A DNA stretch of 64,000 nt from Variovorax paradoxus (GTDB lineage Bacteria > Pseudomonadota > Gammaproteobacteria > Burkholderiales > Burkholderiaceae_C): positions 6,831,501-6,895,500 of the forward strand of contig NZ_CP102931.1 in NCBI RefSeq assembly GCF_024734665.1, read 5' to 3'. Shown here one piece after another: positions 42,964 to 51,882 of the stretch (positions are counted from its first letter, which is position 1; every line of letters starts with the position of its first letter). The notes below the pieces were generated by a model that saw only the letters and a program-made list of their open reading frames with translations, searched no databases and was not told the DNA's origin. The translations under genes and the position numbers were made by a program.

Positions 42964-44037
42964 ATGCCCTCCACGATCCGGAAAGGACAGGCGCCCGACA
43001 CGCTGCAGCGCGCCCAGTTCCACGAACGCTTCATGCAGCCCTTCCAGGACCCGGCTTTCCAGGCCGAGACAGATTCGCTGCGGCGCATCGAGCTGATCGC
43101 ATGGGAGGCCTATCAGCAAGGCCGCAAGGCGCCCGTCACCCGCAAGGCCGGGCCCGGCTACGCGGACCCCGAATACGAACTTTCTGTCGACTGGCTCGAA
43201 GCGAAGGCGCGCATCGACGCAGCGCAGGCTGCGTGGAGCCAGCCGCAGACGCCTTCGCGCGTGCTGCTGGTGAACGGCTCGCCGCGCAATGACGGCACCT
43301 GCCCCGGCGAAGTCTCCAAGACCTGGCGCCTGGCCGAACTCGCGCGCGAAGTGCTGGACGGCAACGGCATCGAAACCGACCTGCTCGACTTGAGCCTGGT
43401 CACCTCCGAATACGGCCTGCAGATCCACCCCTGCAAGGGCTGCGCCTCCACCGCCATGCCGCTGTGCCACTGGCCCTGCAGCTGCTACCCGAACCATTCG
43501 CTGCGCCAGACCGGCGACTGGATGAACGAGATCTACGAACGCTGGGTGTCCGCTCACGGCGTGATCCTGCTCACGCCCACGCACTGGTACCAGGCCACGA
43601 GCCCGCTGAAGCTCATGATCGACCGCCTGGTCTGTGCCGACGGCGGCAACCCCGACCCCACCAGCACGCACGGCAAGAAACCCGACGAAGCCAAGGCGCT
43701 GGAACTGGAAGGCTGGGGCTACCCCAAGCATCTCGACGGCCGCGTCTACGGCGTGGTGGTGCACGGCGACGTGGCCGGCGTCGAGGGCCTGCGGCGCAAC
43801 CTCTGCGACTGGCTCGACTGGATGGGCCTGGTCGACGCCGGCACGCAGGCGCGGCTCGATCGTTACATCGGCTACTACGAGCCCTACGCCACCAGCCACG
43901 ACGCGCTCGATGCCGACGCCGACGTGCAGGAAGAAGTGCGCAACGTGGCGCGCGCCGTCGTGCGGGCCGTCGGCGACCTGCGCGCCGGCAAGCTGCAGGT
44001 GCCCGATCGCGGGCTGAAGCGGCCGCGGCCCAAGTAG
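42964..44037 (+). CDS. Flavodoxin-like NAD(P)H-dependent FMN reductase
   Basis: This 357-residue protein has an N-terminal extension of about 95 residues and a flavodoxin-fold reductase core: RVLLVNGSPRNDGTCPGEVSK near residue 100 (FMN phosphate loop), IHPCKGCASTAMPLCHWPCSCYP with several cysteines, and GVILLTPTHWYQATSPLKLMIDRLV. It probably reduces FMN or a quinone-type substrate. The cysteine cluster is characteristic of iron-sulfur flavoproteins, although a cluster is not certain here. Confidence 0.85.
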   Translation: MPSTIRKGQAPDTLQRAQFHERFMQPFQDPAFQAETDSLRRIELIAWEAYQQGRKAPVTRKAGPGYADPEYELSVDWLEAKARIDAAQAAWSQPQTPSRVLLVNGSPRNDGTCPGEVSKTWRLAELAREVLDGNGIETDLLDLSLVTSEYGLQIHPCKGCASTAMPLCHWPCSCYPNHSLRQTGDWMNEIYERWVSAHGVILLTPTHWYQATSPLKLMIDRLVCADGGNPDPTSTHGKKPDEAKALELEGWGYPKHLDGRVYGVVVHGDVAGVEGLRRNLCDWLDWMGLVDAGTQARLDRYIGYYEPYATSHDALDADADVQEEVRNVARAVVRAVGDLRAGKLQVPDRGLKRPRPK

Positions 44038-44216
44038 GGCGAGTAGGCTGAGTGATCCAGGAAAAAAGTCACGCTGCGCGGCTGCTCCAGCGGTCGCGGT
44101 TCATCATTCTTTACGCAAGCTCACGCAGGGCTAACTGGCGCGACACAGAGCTCTTCCACACTTCGTCTCACCTGCTGCCCATCGGTGGCGGGCTTCTTCG
44201 AAAGGAAGCAACTCTC

Positions 44217-44783
44217 ATGATTTCTCTTCGCCAACGCATCGTCTGGGCCAGCCTGCTGGGTTCGGCCGCCCTCGCCTCTTCGGGCGCCTTCGCTCAAGCG
44301 CCGGCAGCCGCTCCAGCCGCACCCGCCGCCGCGGTGGCCCAGGCCGACAGCGCCGCCGCGCCCAAGGCGCAGCACAAGCGCATGGACCCCGCCAAGCGCA
44401 TGGAGCGCATGCAGGAGCACCGCGCCAAGCGTCTTGCCGCCCTGAAGGAAAAGCTCAAGCTCACCTCGGCACAGGAAGGCGCATGGAGCTCCTTCACCAC
44501 CGCGACGCAGCCGCCCGCCGGCCCGCGCCCGCACATGGATCGCGCCGAGTTCGCCAAGCTGACCACGCCGGAGCGCCTGGAACGCATGCAGACTCGCCAG
44601 GCCGAGCGCAGCGCGATGTTCGCCAAGCGTGCCGACGCCACGAAGACCTTCTATGCCGCGCTGACGCCCGAGCAGCAGAAGACCTTCGACACCGAAACCG
44701 CGCATTTCGGCGGCCCCCGTGGCCACGATGGCCATCGTGGTCATGACGGCCACCGCGGTGCGCCGGCGCCCGCCAAGGGCTGA
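44217..44783 (+). CDS. Spy/CpxP-like LTXXQ periplasmic protein with His-rich tail
   Basis: This 188-residue exported protein has a signal peptide (IVWASLLGSAALASSGAFAQ), an Ala/Pro linker, and an all-helical core with two LTxxQ-type motifs (LKEKLKLTSAQEGAW near residue 82 and YAALTPEQQKTF near 150). These are typical of the periplasmic chaperone Spy and the Cpx inhibitor CpxP. The C-terminus carries two GHDGHR repeats that may bind metal. AAAGGAAG precedes the ATG. A terminator follows. Confidence 0.85.
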   Translation: MISLRQRIVWASLLGSAALASSGAFAQAPAAAPAAPAAAVAQADSAAAPKAQHKRMDPAKRMERMQEHRAKRLAALKEKLKLTSAQEGAWSSFTTATQPPAGPRPHMDRAEFAKLTTPERLERMQTRQAERSAMFAKRADATKTFYAALTPEQQKTFDTETAHFGGPRGHDGHRGHDGHRGAPAPAKG

Positions 44784-44820
44784 CCCCCGCTGCGACGCGC
44801 CGGTGACGGCGCTGTCGAAG

Positions 44821-44856
44821 AAAAAGCCCGCAACGCTTTCGCGCTGCGGGCTTTTT
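44821..44856. terminator. Rho-independent terminator after the Spy-like gene
   Basis: AAAAAGCCCGCA pairs with TGCGGGCTTTTT around a short loop. Both A and T runs are present, so it can serve the Spy-like gene and the convergent secreted protein gene. Confidence 0.88.
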
Positions 44857-44878
44857 CATTGACGGGCGGCCTTGTCAA

Positions 44879-45313
44879 TTAATCCGGCGTGCCGGTGCCG
44901 GCCTTGTCCGTCGGGTTGGTCACCACGTTCGGGCGTTCGCCCTTCTGGCCGAACTGCGGCTTGACCTTGCGCCCGGTCTGGCTGACCTCTGCGCGCGACA
45001 TCTCGCCGGTCGGCTGCGGCATGGCGTTGGGTTGGTGGTTGATCATGGTGGTTGCCTCACCCTTGGGCACCATCGTGGTGGCGTTGCTGCGGTTCTGCGC
45101 GCGGGCCTCGGCCTTCACCGCCTCGCGCGATGCGGGCATCGAGTTGTCGGGGCGCTGCGGCGGGTTGGCGACGCCGGCCGGCGTCATGGTGCTGGCCTCG
45201 CCGCCCACCGATGCATCGGGCTGGGCGGGAATGGACGTGGTCTGGGCCAGGGCGATGCCTGCCGTGCCCAGCAGCGCGGCGAGAACCGTGGCGCGAAAAG
45301 TGACTTGCTTCAT
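44879..45313 (-). CDS. Small secreted low-complexity protein
   Basis: This 144-residue protein begins with a signal peptide (VLAALLGTAGIALAQ) and is otherwise Pro-, Gln-, Asn- and Thr-rich with no predictable fold. A repeated element is seen: GEASTMTPAGVANPPQRPDN and GEATTMINHQPNAMPQPTGE. It is convergent with the Spy-like gene. I do not recognise it and give no function. Confidence 0.6.
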   Translation of the reverse strand: MKQVTFRATVLAALLGTAGIALAQTTSIPAQPDASVGGEASTMTPAGVANPPQRPDNSMPASREAVKAEARAQNRSNATTMVPKGEATTMINHQPNAMPQPTGEMSRAEVSQTGRKVKPQFGQKGERPNVVTNPTDKAGTGTPD

Positions 45314-45388
45314 GACTTGCTCCTTGTGGCTTGTGTCGGTGTCGATGGATGAAAACGCGGGCTGCTTTTCTCAAGCCCTGAATTCACC

Positions 45389-45517
45389 GTAGGAGCGGTG
45401 AAATCCCCGTCGTGTGGGGGTGCGGCAGGCCTGCCTGTAGGAGCCGGCCGCCATGGGGAGCCCGCCGCCGCGCAGCGAATGGGGCGAATGGGGCCGAAGA
45501 AGGTGGCGCGTTCCTAC
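45389..45517. repeat. GTAGGAG REP-like motifs (three partial copies)
   Basis: GTAGGAGCGG at 45389-45398, GTAGGAGCCGG at 45437-45447 and, inverted, CCTAC at 45513-45517 occur within 130 bases between the secreted protein and the nuclease-like gene. GTAG-headed motifs of this type are typical of REP sequences in gammaproteobacteria; here they may be REP fragments or chance. Confidence 0.35.
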
Positions 45518-45555
45518 AGTCAGCGCGCGCGGGGCCACGTACAACCCGCACAACG

Positions 45556-46350
45556 ATGTCTTCTTCGCCTATTCCCGACGCCGCGGCGGCCGCGCCAGTC
45601 TTGCCGACCTCGCTCAAGGTCATGACGGTGAACACCCACAAGGGCTTCACCGCGCTCAATCGCAAATTCATCCTGCCCGAGTTGCGCGATGCCGTGCGCA
45701 CCGTGGGGGCCGACGTCGTGTTCCTGCAGGAAGTGCTGGGCACCCACTCGCGCCATTCGCGCAGGGTGAACAACTGGCCCGAGGCGCCGCACTACGAATT
45801 TCTGGCCGACACCATGTGGCCGCAGTTCGCCTATGGGCGCAACGCGGTGTACCCGAAAGGCCACCACGGCAACGCGGTGCTCTCGAAATTCCCGATCGTG
45901 CATTTCCGCAACCACGACGTGTCGGTGAGCGGCCCCGAGAAGCGCGGCCTGCTGCACTGCGTGCTGCGGCTGCCGGGACGTGTCGTCGACGTGCACGTGA
46001 TCTGTGCGCACCTCGGGTTGGCCGAGGGGCACCGAGAGCAGCAACTGGAGCTGCTGTGCCACATCGTGCGCGACGAGGTGCCGTCCGATGCGCCGTTGAT
46101 CGTGGCGGGCGACTTCAACGACTGGCGCGGCCGCGCGCACGACATCCTGGAAAAAGGCGCCGCGCTGCGCGAGGTGTTCGTGCATGCCAACGGCCGCGCG
46201 GCCAGGACCTTTCCGGCGCGCTTTCCGGTGCTGCAGCTGGACCGCATCTACGTGCGCAATGCCGGCGTGCACGCGCCCGTGGTGCTGCCGCGCCGGCCGT
46301 GGTCGCACCTGTCGGACCACGCCCCGCTGGTGGCGGACATCGACCTGTGA
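45556..46350 (+). CDS. Endonuclease/exonuclease/phosphatase family protein (YbhP-like)
   Basis: This protein of about 264 residues has the EEP fold: [24 protein letters not shown] near residue 17, VVFLQEVLG (catalytic Glu), [12 protein letters not shown], and the C-terminal [14 protein letters not shown]. The [11 protein letters not shown] motif gives the Asp/Asn pair. It is the first gene of a set in the same order as the E. coli ybhP-clsB-ybhN operon, so it probably acts on lipid or phosphodiester substrates. The start is the ATG at 45556. Confidence 0.88.
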   Translation: MSSSPIPDAAAAAPVLPTSLKVMTVNTHKGFTALNRKFILPELRDAVRTVGADVVFLQEVLGTHSRHSRRVNNWPEAPHYEFLADTMWPQFAYGRNAVYPKGHHGNAVLSKFPIVHFRNHDVSVSGPEKRGLLHCVLRLPGRVVDVHVICAHLGLAEGHREQQLELLCHIVRDEVPSDAPLIVAGDFNDWRGRAHDILEKGAALREVFVHANGRAARTFPARFPVLQLDRIYVRNAGVHAPVVLPRRPWSHLSDHAPLVADIDL

Positions 46351-46361
46351 GCGGGCAAGCC

Positions 46362-47633
46362 ATGAGCAACAACAACAACCACTGGATTGGCGGCAACCGC
46401 ATCGAGCTGCTGGAGAACGGCGAGGAGTTCTTTCCGCGCGTGTTCGACGCCATCAGGCAGGCGCGGCGCGAGGTGATCGTCGAGACCTTCATCCTGTTCG
46501 AGGACAAGGTCGGCCTGCAGCTTCATGCCGCCATGCGCGAAGCGGCGCAGCGCGGCGTGAAGATCGATGTGCTGATCGACGGCTTCGGCTCGCCCGATCT
46601 CTCGCGCGAGTTCATCGAGGGCCTGACATCGGCCGGCGTGAAGGTGCGGGTGTTCGACCCGGGGCAGCGCTTCATGGGCCAGCGGCTCAATGTGTTTCGC
46701 CGCATGCACCGCAAGATCGTGGTGATCGACGGCGAGCGCGCCTTCGTCGGCGGCATCAACTACTCGGCGGACCACATGCTCGACTTCGGTCCCAAGGCCA
46801 AGCAGGACTACGCGGTCGAGCTCGCGGGGCCGATCGTGGCGGATATCCACCAGTTCGTACTGCGCGCCATCGCGCTCGGCGGCAAGGGCGCGGGCTGGTT
46901 CCGCCGCCGGCTGAAGCAGGCGCCGCGCGCCGGGCAAGTGCACGCCGGCGAGGCCGAAGCCATGTTCGTCACGCGCGACAACCGGCGCCACACCAACGAC
47001 ATCGAGCGCCATTACCGCGCCGCGATCCGGACTGCGCGCGAGCGCATCGTGATCGCCAATGCGTACTTCTTTCCGGGTTACCGCTTCATCAAGGAGCTGC
47101 GGCGCGCGGCGCGGCGCGGCGTGGACGTGCGGCTCATCCTGCAGGGCGAGCCCGACATGCCGATCGTGAAGACCGCCGCGAGCATGCTGTACCACCACCT
47201 GCTGCACGCCGGCGTGCGCATCTACGAGTACTGCGACCGCCCGCTGCATGGCAAGGTCGCGCTCATGGATGACAAGTGGAGCACCGTGGGTTCGAGCAAC
47301 CTCGATCCGCTGAGCCTGTCGCTCAACCTCGAGGCCAACGTGATCGTGCGCGACGAAGCCTTCAACAAGGTGCTGTGGGAGCGCATGGACCAGCTGATGC
47401 AGCACAGCTGCAAGCAGGTGGAGGCGACCGACCTCGCCAGCGAATGGAGCGGCTGGCGGCTGGTGCGCAGCTTCTTCGTCTTCCACATCCTGCGCTGGTA
47501 TCCGGCCCTCCTGGGCCGCCTGCCGCGCCACGTGCCGCGCCTGACGCCGGCCGAGGCCACCGACCTTGCGAGCCGGCGCGACACCGGCCGCAGCAATCCG
47601 GCCGGCGGTGCTACGCAGACGGAAACCGCCTGA
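46362..47633 (+). CDS. clsB: Cardiolipin synthase ClsB (phospholipase D-type)
   Basis: ClsB makes cardiolipin from phosphatidylglycerol and phosphatidylethanolamine-type donors at the inner membrane. The 423-residue protein has the two HKD motifs: HRKIVVIDGERAFVGGIN near residue 120 and HGKVALMDDKWSTVGSSNLD near residue 298. No N-terminal transmembrane helices are present, as in E. coli ClsB, in contrast to ClsA. It starts 12 bases after the stop of the EEP gene, and its stop lies 20 bases before the ybhN-like gene. Confidence 0.93.
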   Translation: MSNNNNHWIGGNRIELLENGEEFFPRVFDAIRQARREVIVETFILFEDKVGLQLHAAMREAAQRGVKIDVLIDGFGSPDLSREFIEGLTSAGVKVRVFDPGQRFMGQRLNVFRRMHRKIVVIDGERAFVGGINYSADHMLDFGPKAKQDYAVELAGPIVADIHQFVLRAIALGGKGAGWFRRRLKQAPRAGQVHAGEAEAMFVTRDNRRHTNDIERHYRAAIRTARERIVIANAYFFPGYRFIKELRRAARRGVDVRLILQGEPDMPIVKTAASMLYHHLLHAGVRIYEYCDRPLHGKVALMDDKWSTVGSSNLDPLSLSLNLEANVIVRDEAFNKVLWERMDQLMQHSCKQVEATDLASEWSGWRLVRSFFVFHILRWYPALLGRLPRHVPRLTPAEATDLASRRDTGRSNPAGGATQTETA

Positions 47634-47652
47634 GCGGAAAGGCCGCATCGCA

Positions 47653-48624
47653 ATGAGCACGATGGCTCTCTCCCGCCACAGCTGGTGGCCCTGGGCCCGC
47701 CGCGCGGCGATGTGGGGTTTCTTCGCGCTGATCGCGTGGCTGCTCGTGCGGCAGGCGCGCACCATCGACTGGGAAGAGGTGCTCGACGCCATTCGCGCGC
47801 TGCCTCTGATCTTCCTGCTCGCGGCCGGCGCGCTGGCTGCCTGCAGCTTCGCGCTCTACAGCACGTACGACCTGCTGGGCCGGTACCTGACGCGGCATCG
47901 GCTCGGCACCGGCACGGTGATGGGCGTGACCTTCATCAGCTACGCCTTCAACCTCAACCTCGGTTCGCTGGTGGGCGGCGTGGCGTTCCGCTACCGGCTC
48001 TATTCGCGCCTGGGTCTTGCGAACGACACCATCACGCGCGTGCTCGGCTTCAGCATGCTGACCAACTGGCTCGGCTACCTCGTGGTGGCCGGCACGGCCT
48101 TCTGCTTCTGGCCGATGACGCTGCCGCCCAACTGGAAGATCGACGGCGGGGGCCTGCGCATCCTCGGCGCGGTGCTGCTGATGGCGGCGCTTGCCTACCT
48201 GGTGCTGTGCGCCACGGCACAGGGGCGCACTTGGAGCGTGCGCGGCCATGCGTTCAAGGTGCCGGGGCTGCCGATGGCGCTGCTGCAGCTGGCCATGTCG
48301 TGCACCAACTGGTCGTTGATGGGCGGCGTGATCTGGTTCCTGCTGCAGGGACAGGTCGGCTACGCGCATGTGCTCGCGGTGCTGCTGGTGGCGGCCGTGG
48401 CAGGCGTCATCACCCATGTGCCGGCGGGGCTTGGCGTGCTCGAGGCGGTGTTCGTGGCGCTGCTCGCGCACGAGGTGCCACAAGCGAAGCTGCTCGGCGC
48501 GCTGCTGGCCTATCGCGGTCTTTACTACCTGCTGCCTCTGGTGGTGGCCACGCTGGGCTACCTGGTCACAGAAGCGAGGGCCAAGCGGCTGCGCGTGCCG
48601 GCCAGGCCAAGGCACCAGAAGTGA
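47653..48624 (+). CDS. YbhN-like lysylphosphatidylglycerol synthase-TM family protein
   Basis: This 323-residue membrane protein (UPF0104 family) has seven or eight helices; INHVPAGLGVLEA-like VITHVPAGLGVLEAVFVALL near residue 255 is the signature, and FNLNLGSLVGGVAFRYRLYS is the second. It completes the ybhP-clsB-ybhN order. Its exact function is unknown, perhaps lipid flipping or support of cardiolipin synthesis. Confidence 0.9.
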   Translation: MSTMALSRHSWWPWARRAAMWGFFALIAWLLVRQARTIDWEEVLDAIRALPLIFLLAAGALAACSFALYSTYDLLGRYLTRHRLGTGTVMGVTFISYAFNLNLGSLVGGVAFRYRLYSRLGLANDTITRVLGFSMLTNWLGYLVVAGTAFCFWPMTLPPNWKIDGGGLRILGAVLLMAALAYLVLCATAQGRTWSVRGHAFKVPGLPMALLQLAMSCTNWSLMGGVIWFLLQGQVGYAHVLAVLLVAAVAGVITHVPAGLGVLEAVFVALLAHEVPQAKLLGALLAYRGLYYLLPLVVATLGYLVTEARAKRLRVPARPRHQK

Positions 48625-48783
48625 CAGGCGTAGCGCAGCTGGTGCATCTCACGATGTGACTTCTGAATGCATGAAGTGGGAATAAGTCGGCATCATTGGT
48701 TTCCGCCGCGTTCGATATTCGATCAGCACGTAATTTCCACATCGGAAAGCGGGACTTGATCAACAAAAATGCGGAGTCAGGTT

Positions 48784-48798
48784 TGCTGCACTGCAACA
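48784..48798. promoter_or_regulatory. Candidate PhaR operator
   Basis: TGCTGCA-C-TGCAACA is a near-palindromic, TGC-rich site 62 bases before the phasin-like gene. TGC-rich palindromes are the known type of target of the PHB-responsive repressor PhaR, which controls phasin genes in other bacteria. Confidence 0.4.
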
Positions 48799-48859
48799 TC
48801 TGCAGCCTGCGAAGCCTATAGTGGTCCGACCTCCTCCAAGCGAAATCGCACTGCCCCAC

Positions 48860-49357
48860 ATGTCATCTCTTACATCCGCGGCCCGTCTGGCCAATCCGCT
48901 CATGCAGTGGCTCGACCTGGCGCTCAAGACCAACGAGATGCTGCTGTCCTCCGGCTCGGTGATCCGCATCCGGACCGAACGCATCGCCAAGGCCGGGCTT
49001 GCGCCCAGCGCGGCCGACCTGGCGGAATTCCAGCTCATGGGCGACGAGAAGCTCGCGGCCGCGAGCGAATCGGGCATTGCGATGGTGAAGCAATGGCACC
49101 GCAGCCATTTCTCGCTCGCCAACCGCGTGCTGCAGCAATGGGTTCAGAGCACGACGGCTTTCTTCTCGCTGGCGGGCAGCGTCACGCCAGCCCAGGCGGC
49201 TGCGCATGGCGACGCATTCGTGCAGTCGGCGGCCGACACGGTCAACGCCGCGAGCCAGTTTCCGGGCATTGCGGTACGCATAGCGCGCGAAGGCCTCAAG
49301 CCGATTCACGCGGCGGCCACCTCCAACGCCCGCCGGCTGGCCGAACTGGAATCGTGA
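48860..49357 (+). CDS. Phasin-like granule-associated protein
   Basis: This 165-residue protein is nearly all helical with little charge clustering, like phasins. Several amphipathic stretches occur: LMQWLDLALKTNEMLLSS, LANRVLQQWVQSTTAFFSLAG and HGDAFVQSAADTVNAASQF. The family match is weak, but the TGC-rich site upstream supports a phasin role in coating polyhydroxyalkanoate granules. An ATG at 48821 would add 13 poorly conserved residues. Confidence 0.55.
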   Translation: MSSLTSAARLANPLMQWLDLALKTNEMLLSSGSVIRIRTERIAKAGLAPSAADLAEFQLMGDEKLAAASESGIAMVKQWHRSHFSLANRVLQQWVQSTTAFFSLAGSVTPAQAAAHGDAFVQSAADTVNAASQFPGIAVRIAREGLKPIHAAATSNARRLAELES

Positions 49358-49370
49358 TCGAGCAGGCCGC

Positions 49371-50558
49371 TCAGGCCTTCGCCGGCACCAGCGTCAGCAA
49401 AGTGATTTCAGAAGGGGCGCCAAAGCGCTTCGGCGGGCCCCAGTAGCCGGTGCCCCGGCTCACGTACACCCACATGTCGTGCAGTCGGTGCAAGCCCGCC
49501 GTAAAGGGCTGCTGCATTGGCACGAACAGGTTCCACGGAAAGAACTGGCCACCGTGCGTGTGGCCCGACAGCTGCAGCTGGTAGCCGGCCGCTGCAGCCA
49601 GCACGGCGCTGCGCGGCTGGTGCGCGAGCAGCACGCGCGTGTGCACCAGCGGCGGCGCGTCGTGCAGCGCCAGGTGCGGATCGCTGGCATGCGCAGCATC
49701 GAAGTGCCCGGCGGTGAAGTCGGTCACGCCGGCCAGCACCAGCGCGCTTTCGAACAGCTCTTCGTCGGTTTGCGCGCCACGCACGTTGCGCGTCTGCAGC
49801 ACCACGTGTTCATTGAGCAGCACCTTCAGGCCCAGCCGGCGCAGCTCGTCGATCCAGGCATGCGCGCCTGCGTAGTACTCGTGATTGCCCGTGACCACGA
49901 AGGTGCCGTGGCGCGCGCGGAGCCCGGCCAGCGGCGCGATGTGCTCGCGCAGTTCAGGCACCGTGCCGTCGACCAGGTCGCCGGTGATCGCGATGGCGTC
50001 GGCACCGAGGCGGTTCACCGCATCGACGATGCGCTGGATATAGGCGCTGCGGATCGTCGGCCCCACGTGGATGTCGCTGAGCTGCGCGATGGTGAAGCCT
50101 TCGAGCGCCTGCGGCAGGCCCTGGATGGGCACATCCACCCGCTTCACGCTGGCCGTTCGGCGCGCATTGAGAAAACCGACTACCGACGTGGCCGTGGCCA
50201 TCGCCAGCACCGCCAGCGCGCTCCATGGCTGCAGGGCGTTCCATTGCACCTGCACGCCGCCCAGCGCACTCGCGAGCCAGGTCAGCAGCAGGCCCGCATC
50301 GCGCACCAGCGTCAGTACGAACATCGACGAGAACCAGCCCATGCTGATCAGGCCGACCCACTTGAGTACCTCGCCCGTGGAGACATCGCGCCCGATGCGG
50401 CGCGATGCGAAAGGCAGCGGAATCGTCACCGCCGACACCACCAGCGCGAGCAGCGCCAACGGCCATGCGGGCGTGAGCATGGCCAGCGCGGGCAGCAGGC
50501 GCAGCGCTATATAGACATGCAACAGCGCGGTCAGGGCGCTCAGGGGACGGATCGGCAT
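49371..50558 (-). CDS. Membrane-anchored metallophosphoesterase (YkuE-like)
   Basis: This protein of about 395 residues has four N-terminal membrane helices (roughly residues 1-130) and a calcineurin-like phosphoesterase domain. Metal-binding motifs appear in order: SDIHVG, GDLVDG, GNHEYY and the C-terminal GHTHGGQFF. The substrate could be a lipid pyrophosphate, as in UDP-diacylglucosamine hydrolase-like relatives, but this is not certain. The ATG at 50558 gives the shortest N-terminus with the full first helix; an ATG at 50618 would add 20 residues. Confidence 0.88.
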   Translation of the reverse strand: MPIRPLSALTALLHVYIALRLLPALAMLTPAWPLALLALVVSAVTIPLPFASRRIGRDVSTGEVLKWVGLISMGWFSSMFVLTLVRDAGLLLTWLASALGGVQVQWNALQPWSALAVLAMATATSVVGFLNARRTASVKRVDVPIQGLPQALEGFTIAQLSDIHVGPTIRSAYIQRIVDAVNRLGADAIAITGDLVDGTVPELREHIAPLAGLRARHGTFVVTGNHEYYAGAHAWIDELRRLGLKVLLNEHVVLQTRNVRGAQTDEELFESALVLAGVTDFTAGHFDAAHASDPHLALHDAPPLVHTRVLLAHQPRSAVLAAAAGYQLQLSGHTHGGQFFPWNLFVPMQQPFTAGLHRLHDMWVYVSRGTGYWGPPKRFGAPSEITLLTLVPAKA

Positions 50559-50644
50559 CGGGGCAATGGGTTCGGGCACTGCCCGGGATACACCACCTGC
50601 AAGGCGCATGCCGCGCATTCAAGATACCGGGAGGCGCCGCAATC

Positions 50645-50661
50645 GCTATTTTTTCTATAGC
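50645..50661. repeat. Dispersed palindrome GCTAT-N7-ATAGC, copy 4
   Basis: GCTAT-TTTTTCT-ATAGC has perfect arms, extended by a flanking C/G pair, upstream of the metallophosphoesterase gene. Confidence 0.55.
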
Positions 50662-50752
50662 GCAAGGCGCCCGGATAGCAGGCATTGTGGCCCGGTGGCG
50701 TTAACAAAGCGGGTGCCGGCCGGATGCGGTGCCGGCGCCCACTTTCGTCGCG

Positions 50753-51244
50753 CTACTGCACCGTGCGCGTGCTGGCCGAAGCCATGTCGGTGCCCGCCGG
50801 CCAGACGAAGGTCGCCTTGGTCGGCGCGCCCTGCAGCACGTGCAGCGGCTGCTTCAGCACCTGGCTGCCGAGTCGCGCCTCGACCTCGTAGTTGCCCGGG
50901 TCCAGCCGCGCCACCATGAACGGGCCGCCCGACACCACGTTGTCGAGCAGCGCGACACCACTGCTGTCGCGCACCGTCACGTGCACATTGGCCGCGAAGT
51001 CGGCGCCTTTGCTTTCCTTGACAGCGAACTCGAAGGTGGCGGGCCAGCGCGGCGACACCGTCTCCATCAACTGGGCCTCGTCACTGCCGATGCCGCCGCT
51101 CATGTACTCGACGCCGTGCGCCATGTAGATCGGCGGGTTCACAGCCGCCTGGGCCGACGAAAGCGCGCCGAGCAGAACGGCGCCGCAGAACACCGCAGCC
51201 GCCAGCGGCCGCATCGTGCGCGATGATGGAAAACGGGGAGTCAT
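50753..51244 (-). CDS. Secreted carboxypeptidase-regulatory-like protein, paralogue 1
   Basis: This 163-residue protein has a signal peptide (PLAAAVFCGAVLLGALSSAQA) and a small beta-sandwich body. It shows NPPIYMAHGVEYMSGG, DEAQLMETVSPRW, VTVRDSSGVALLDNVVSGGPFMVARLDPGNYEV, and ends with FVWPAGTDM. The pattern resembles carboxypeptidase regulatory-like periplasmic proteins, with unknown function. The next upstream gene is a clear paralogue. Confidence 0.7.
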   Translation of the reverse strand: MTPRFPSSRTMRPLAAAVFCGAVLLGALSSAQAAVNPPIYMAHGVEYMSGGIGSDEAQLMETVSPRWPATFEFAVKESKGADFAANVHVTVRDSSGVALLDNVVSGGPFMVARLDPGNYEVEARLGSQVLKQPLHVLQGAPTKATFVWPAGTDMASASTRTVQ

Positions 51245-51357
51245 GGTCTGGATCCTTTCCTGGTCGTCGTGGCGAGAAGCCACGGTGCCACTGTGCGGCG
51301 CGTGGCTTAGGAAAGGCTGACCGGCCCGCCAGGCCGGGTAGCGGAGCGGCCGACCGC

Positions 51358-51882
51358 TCAGCGGGCGGCGGAAGTTTGCGCGAGAGCCTGCGTCTGGGGC
51401 AGCGCCGGCGTCACCGAAGCCATGTCAAAATTCGACGGCCAGACGAACGACGTGCGCGCCGGCATGCCGGCAATCACCACCAGCGACTGCGTCAGCGTGA
51501 GACCGCCGAGCGTCACGTTCACGTCATAGGCGCCCGGATTGAGGCGCGCCAGCATGTAGGGGCCTTGCGACTGCACGTCCATCACGACCTGGCCCGTGTA
51601 TTTCTGGCGCACTTCGATCAAGGCCTTGGCCGGAAAGCCGGCCACCTGCGCGCCCTTGCCGTCGCTCACGCCGAATTCGATGGTCGCGGCCCAGCGCGGC
51701 GACACCATTTCCATGAATGCGGCTTCATCCCTGGCGGCGCCACCGCACATGTATTCGATGCCCTGCGCCACCTGGATGGGCGGGTTCGAGAACGCATGAG
51801 CCGAAGTCACGGCCCCGAGGAATGCTGCTGTACCGCCCAATACCAGCGCGGCCAGGGGCCGGCGGAGACGCGTAGGGTTCAT
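51358..51882 (-). CDS. Secreted carboxypeptidase-regulatory-like protein, paralogue 2
   Basis: This 174-residue protein shares the layout of its neighbour: signal peptide (RPLAALVLGGTAAFLGAVTSAHA), NPPIQVAQGIEYMCGG, DEAAFMEMVSPRW, QGPYMLARLNPGAYDV and FVWPSNFDM. It differs in having a Cys in the EYMCGG box and a longer C-terminal tail. Tandem duplication of a periplasmic gene is the simplest origin. The function is unknown. Confidence 0.7.
   Translation of the reverse strand: MNPTRLRRPLAALVLGGTAAFLGAVTSAHAFSNPPIQVAQGIEYMCGGAARDEAAFMEMVSPRWAATIEFGVSDGKGAQVAGFPAKALIEVRQKYTGQVVMDVQSQGPYMLARLNPGAYDVNVTLGGLTLTQSLVVIAGMPARTSFVWPSNFDMASVTPALPQTQALAQTSAAR

Noticed and set aside
48566-48859. A 97-codon leftward frame before the phasin-like gene
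   Set aside because: It has mixed composition, no ribosome-binding site, no motif, and overlaps the end of the ybhN-like gene.
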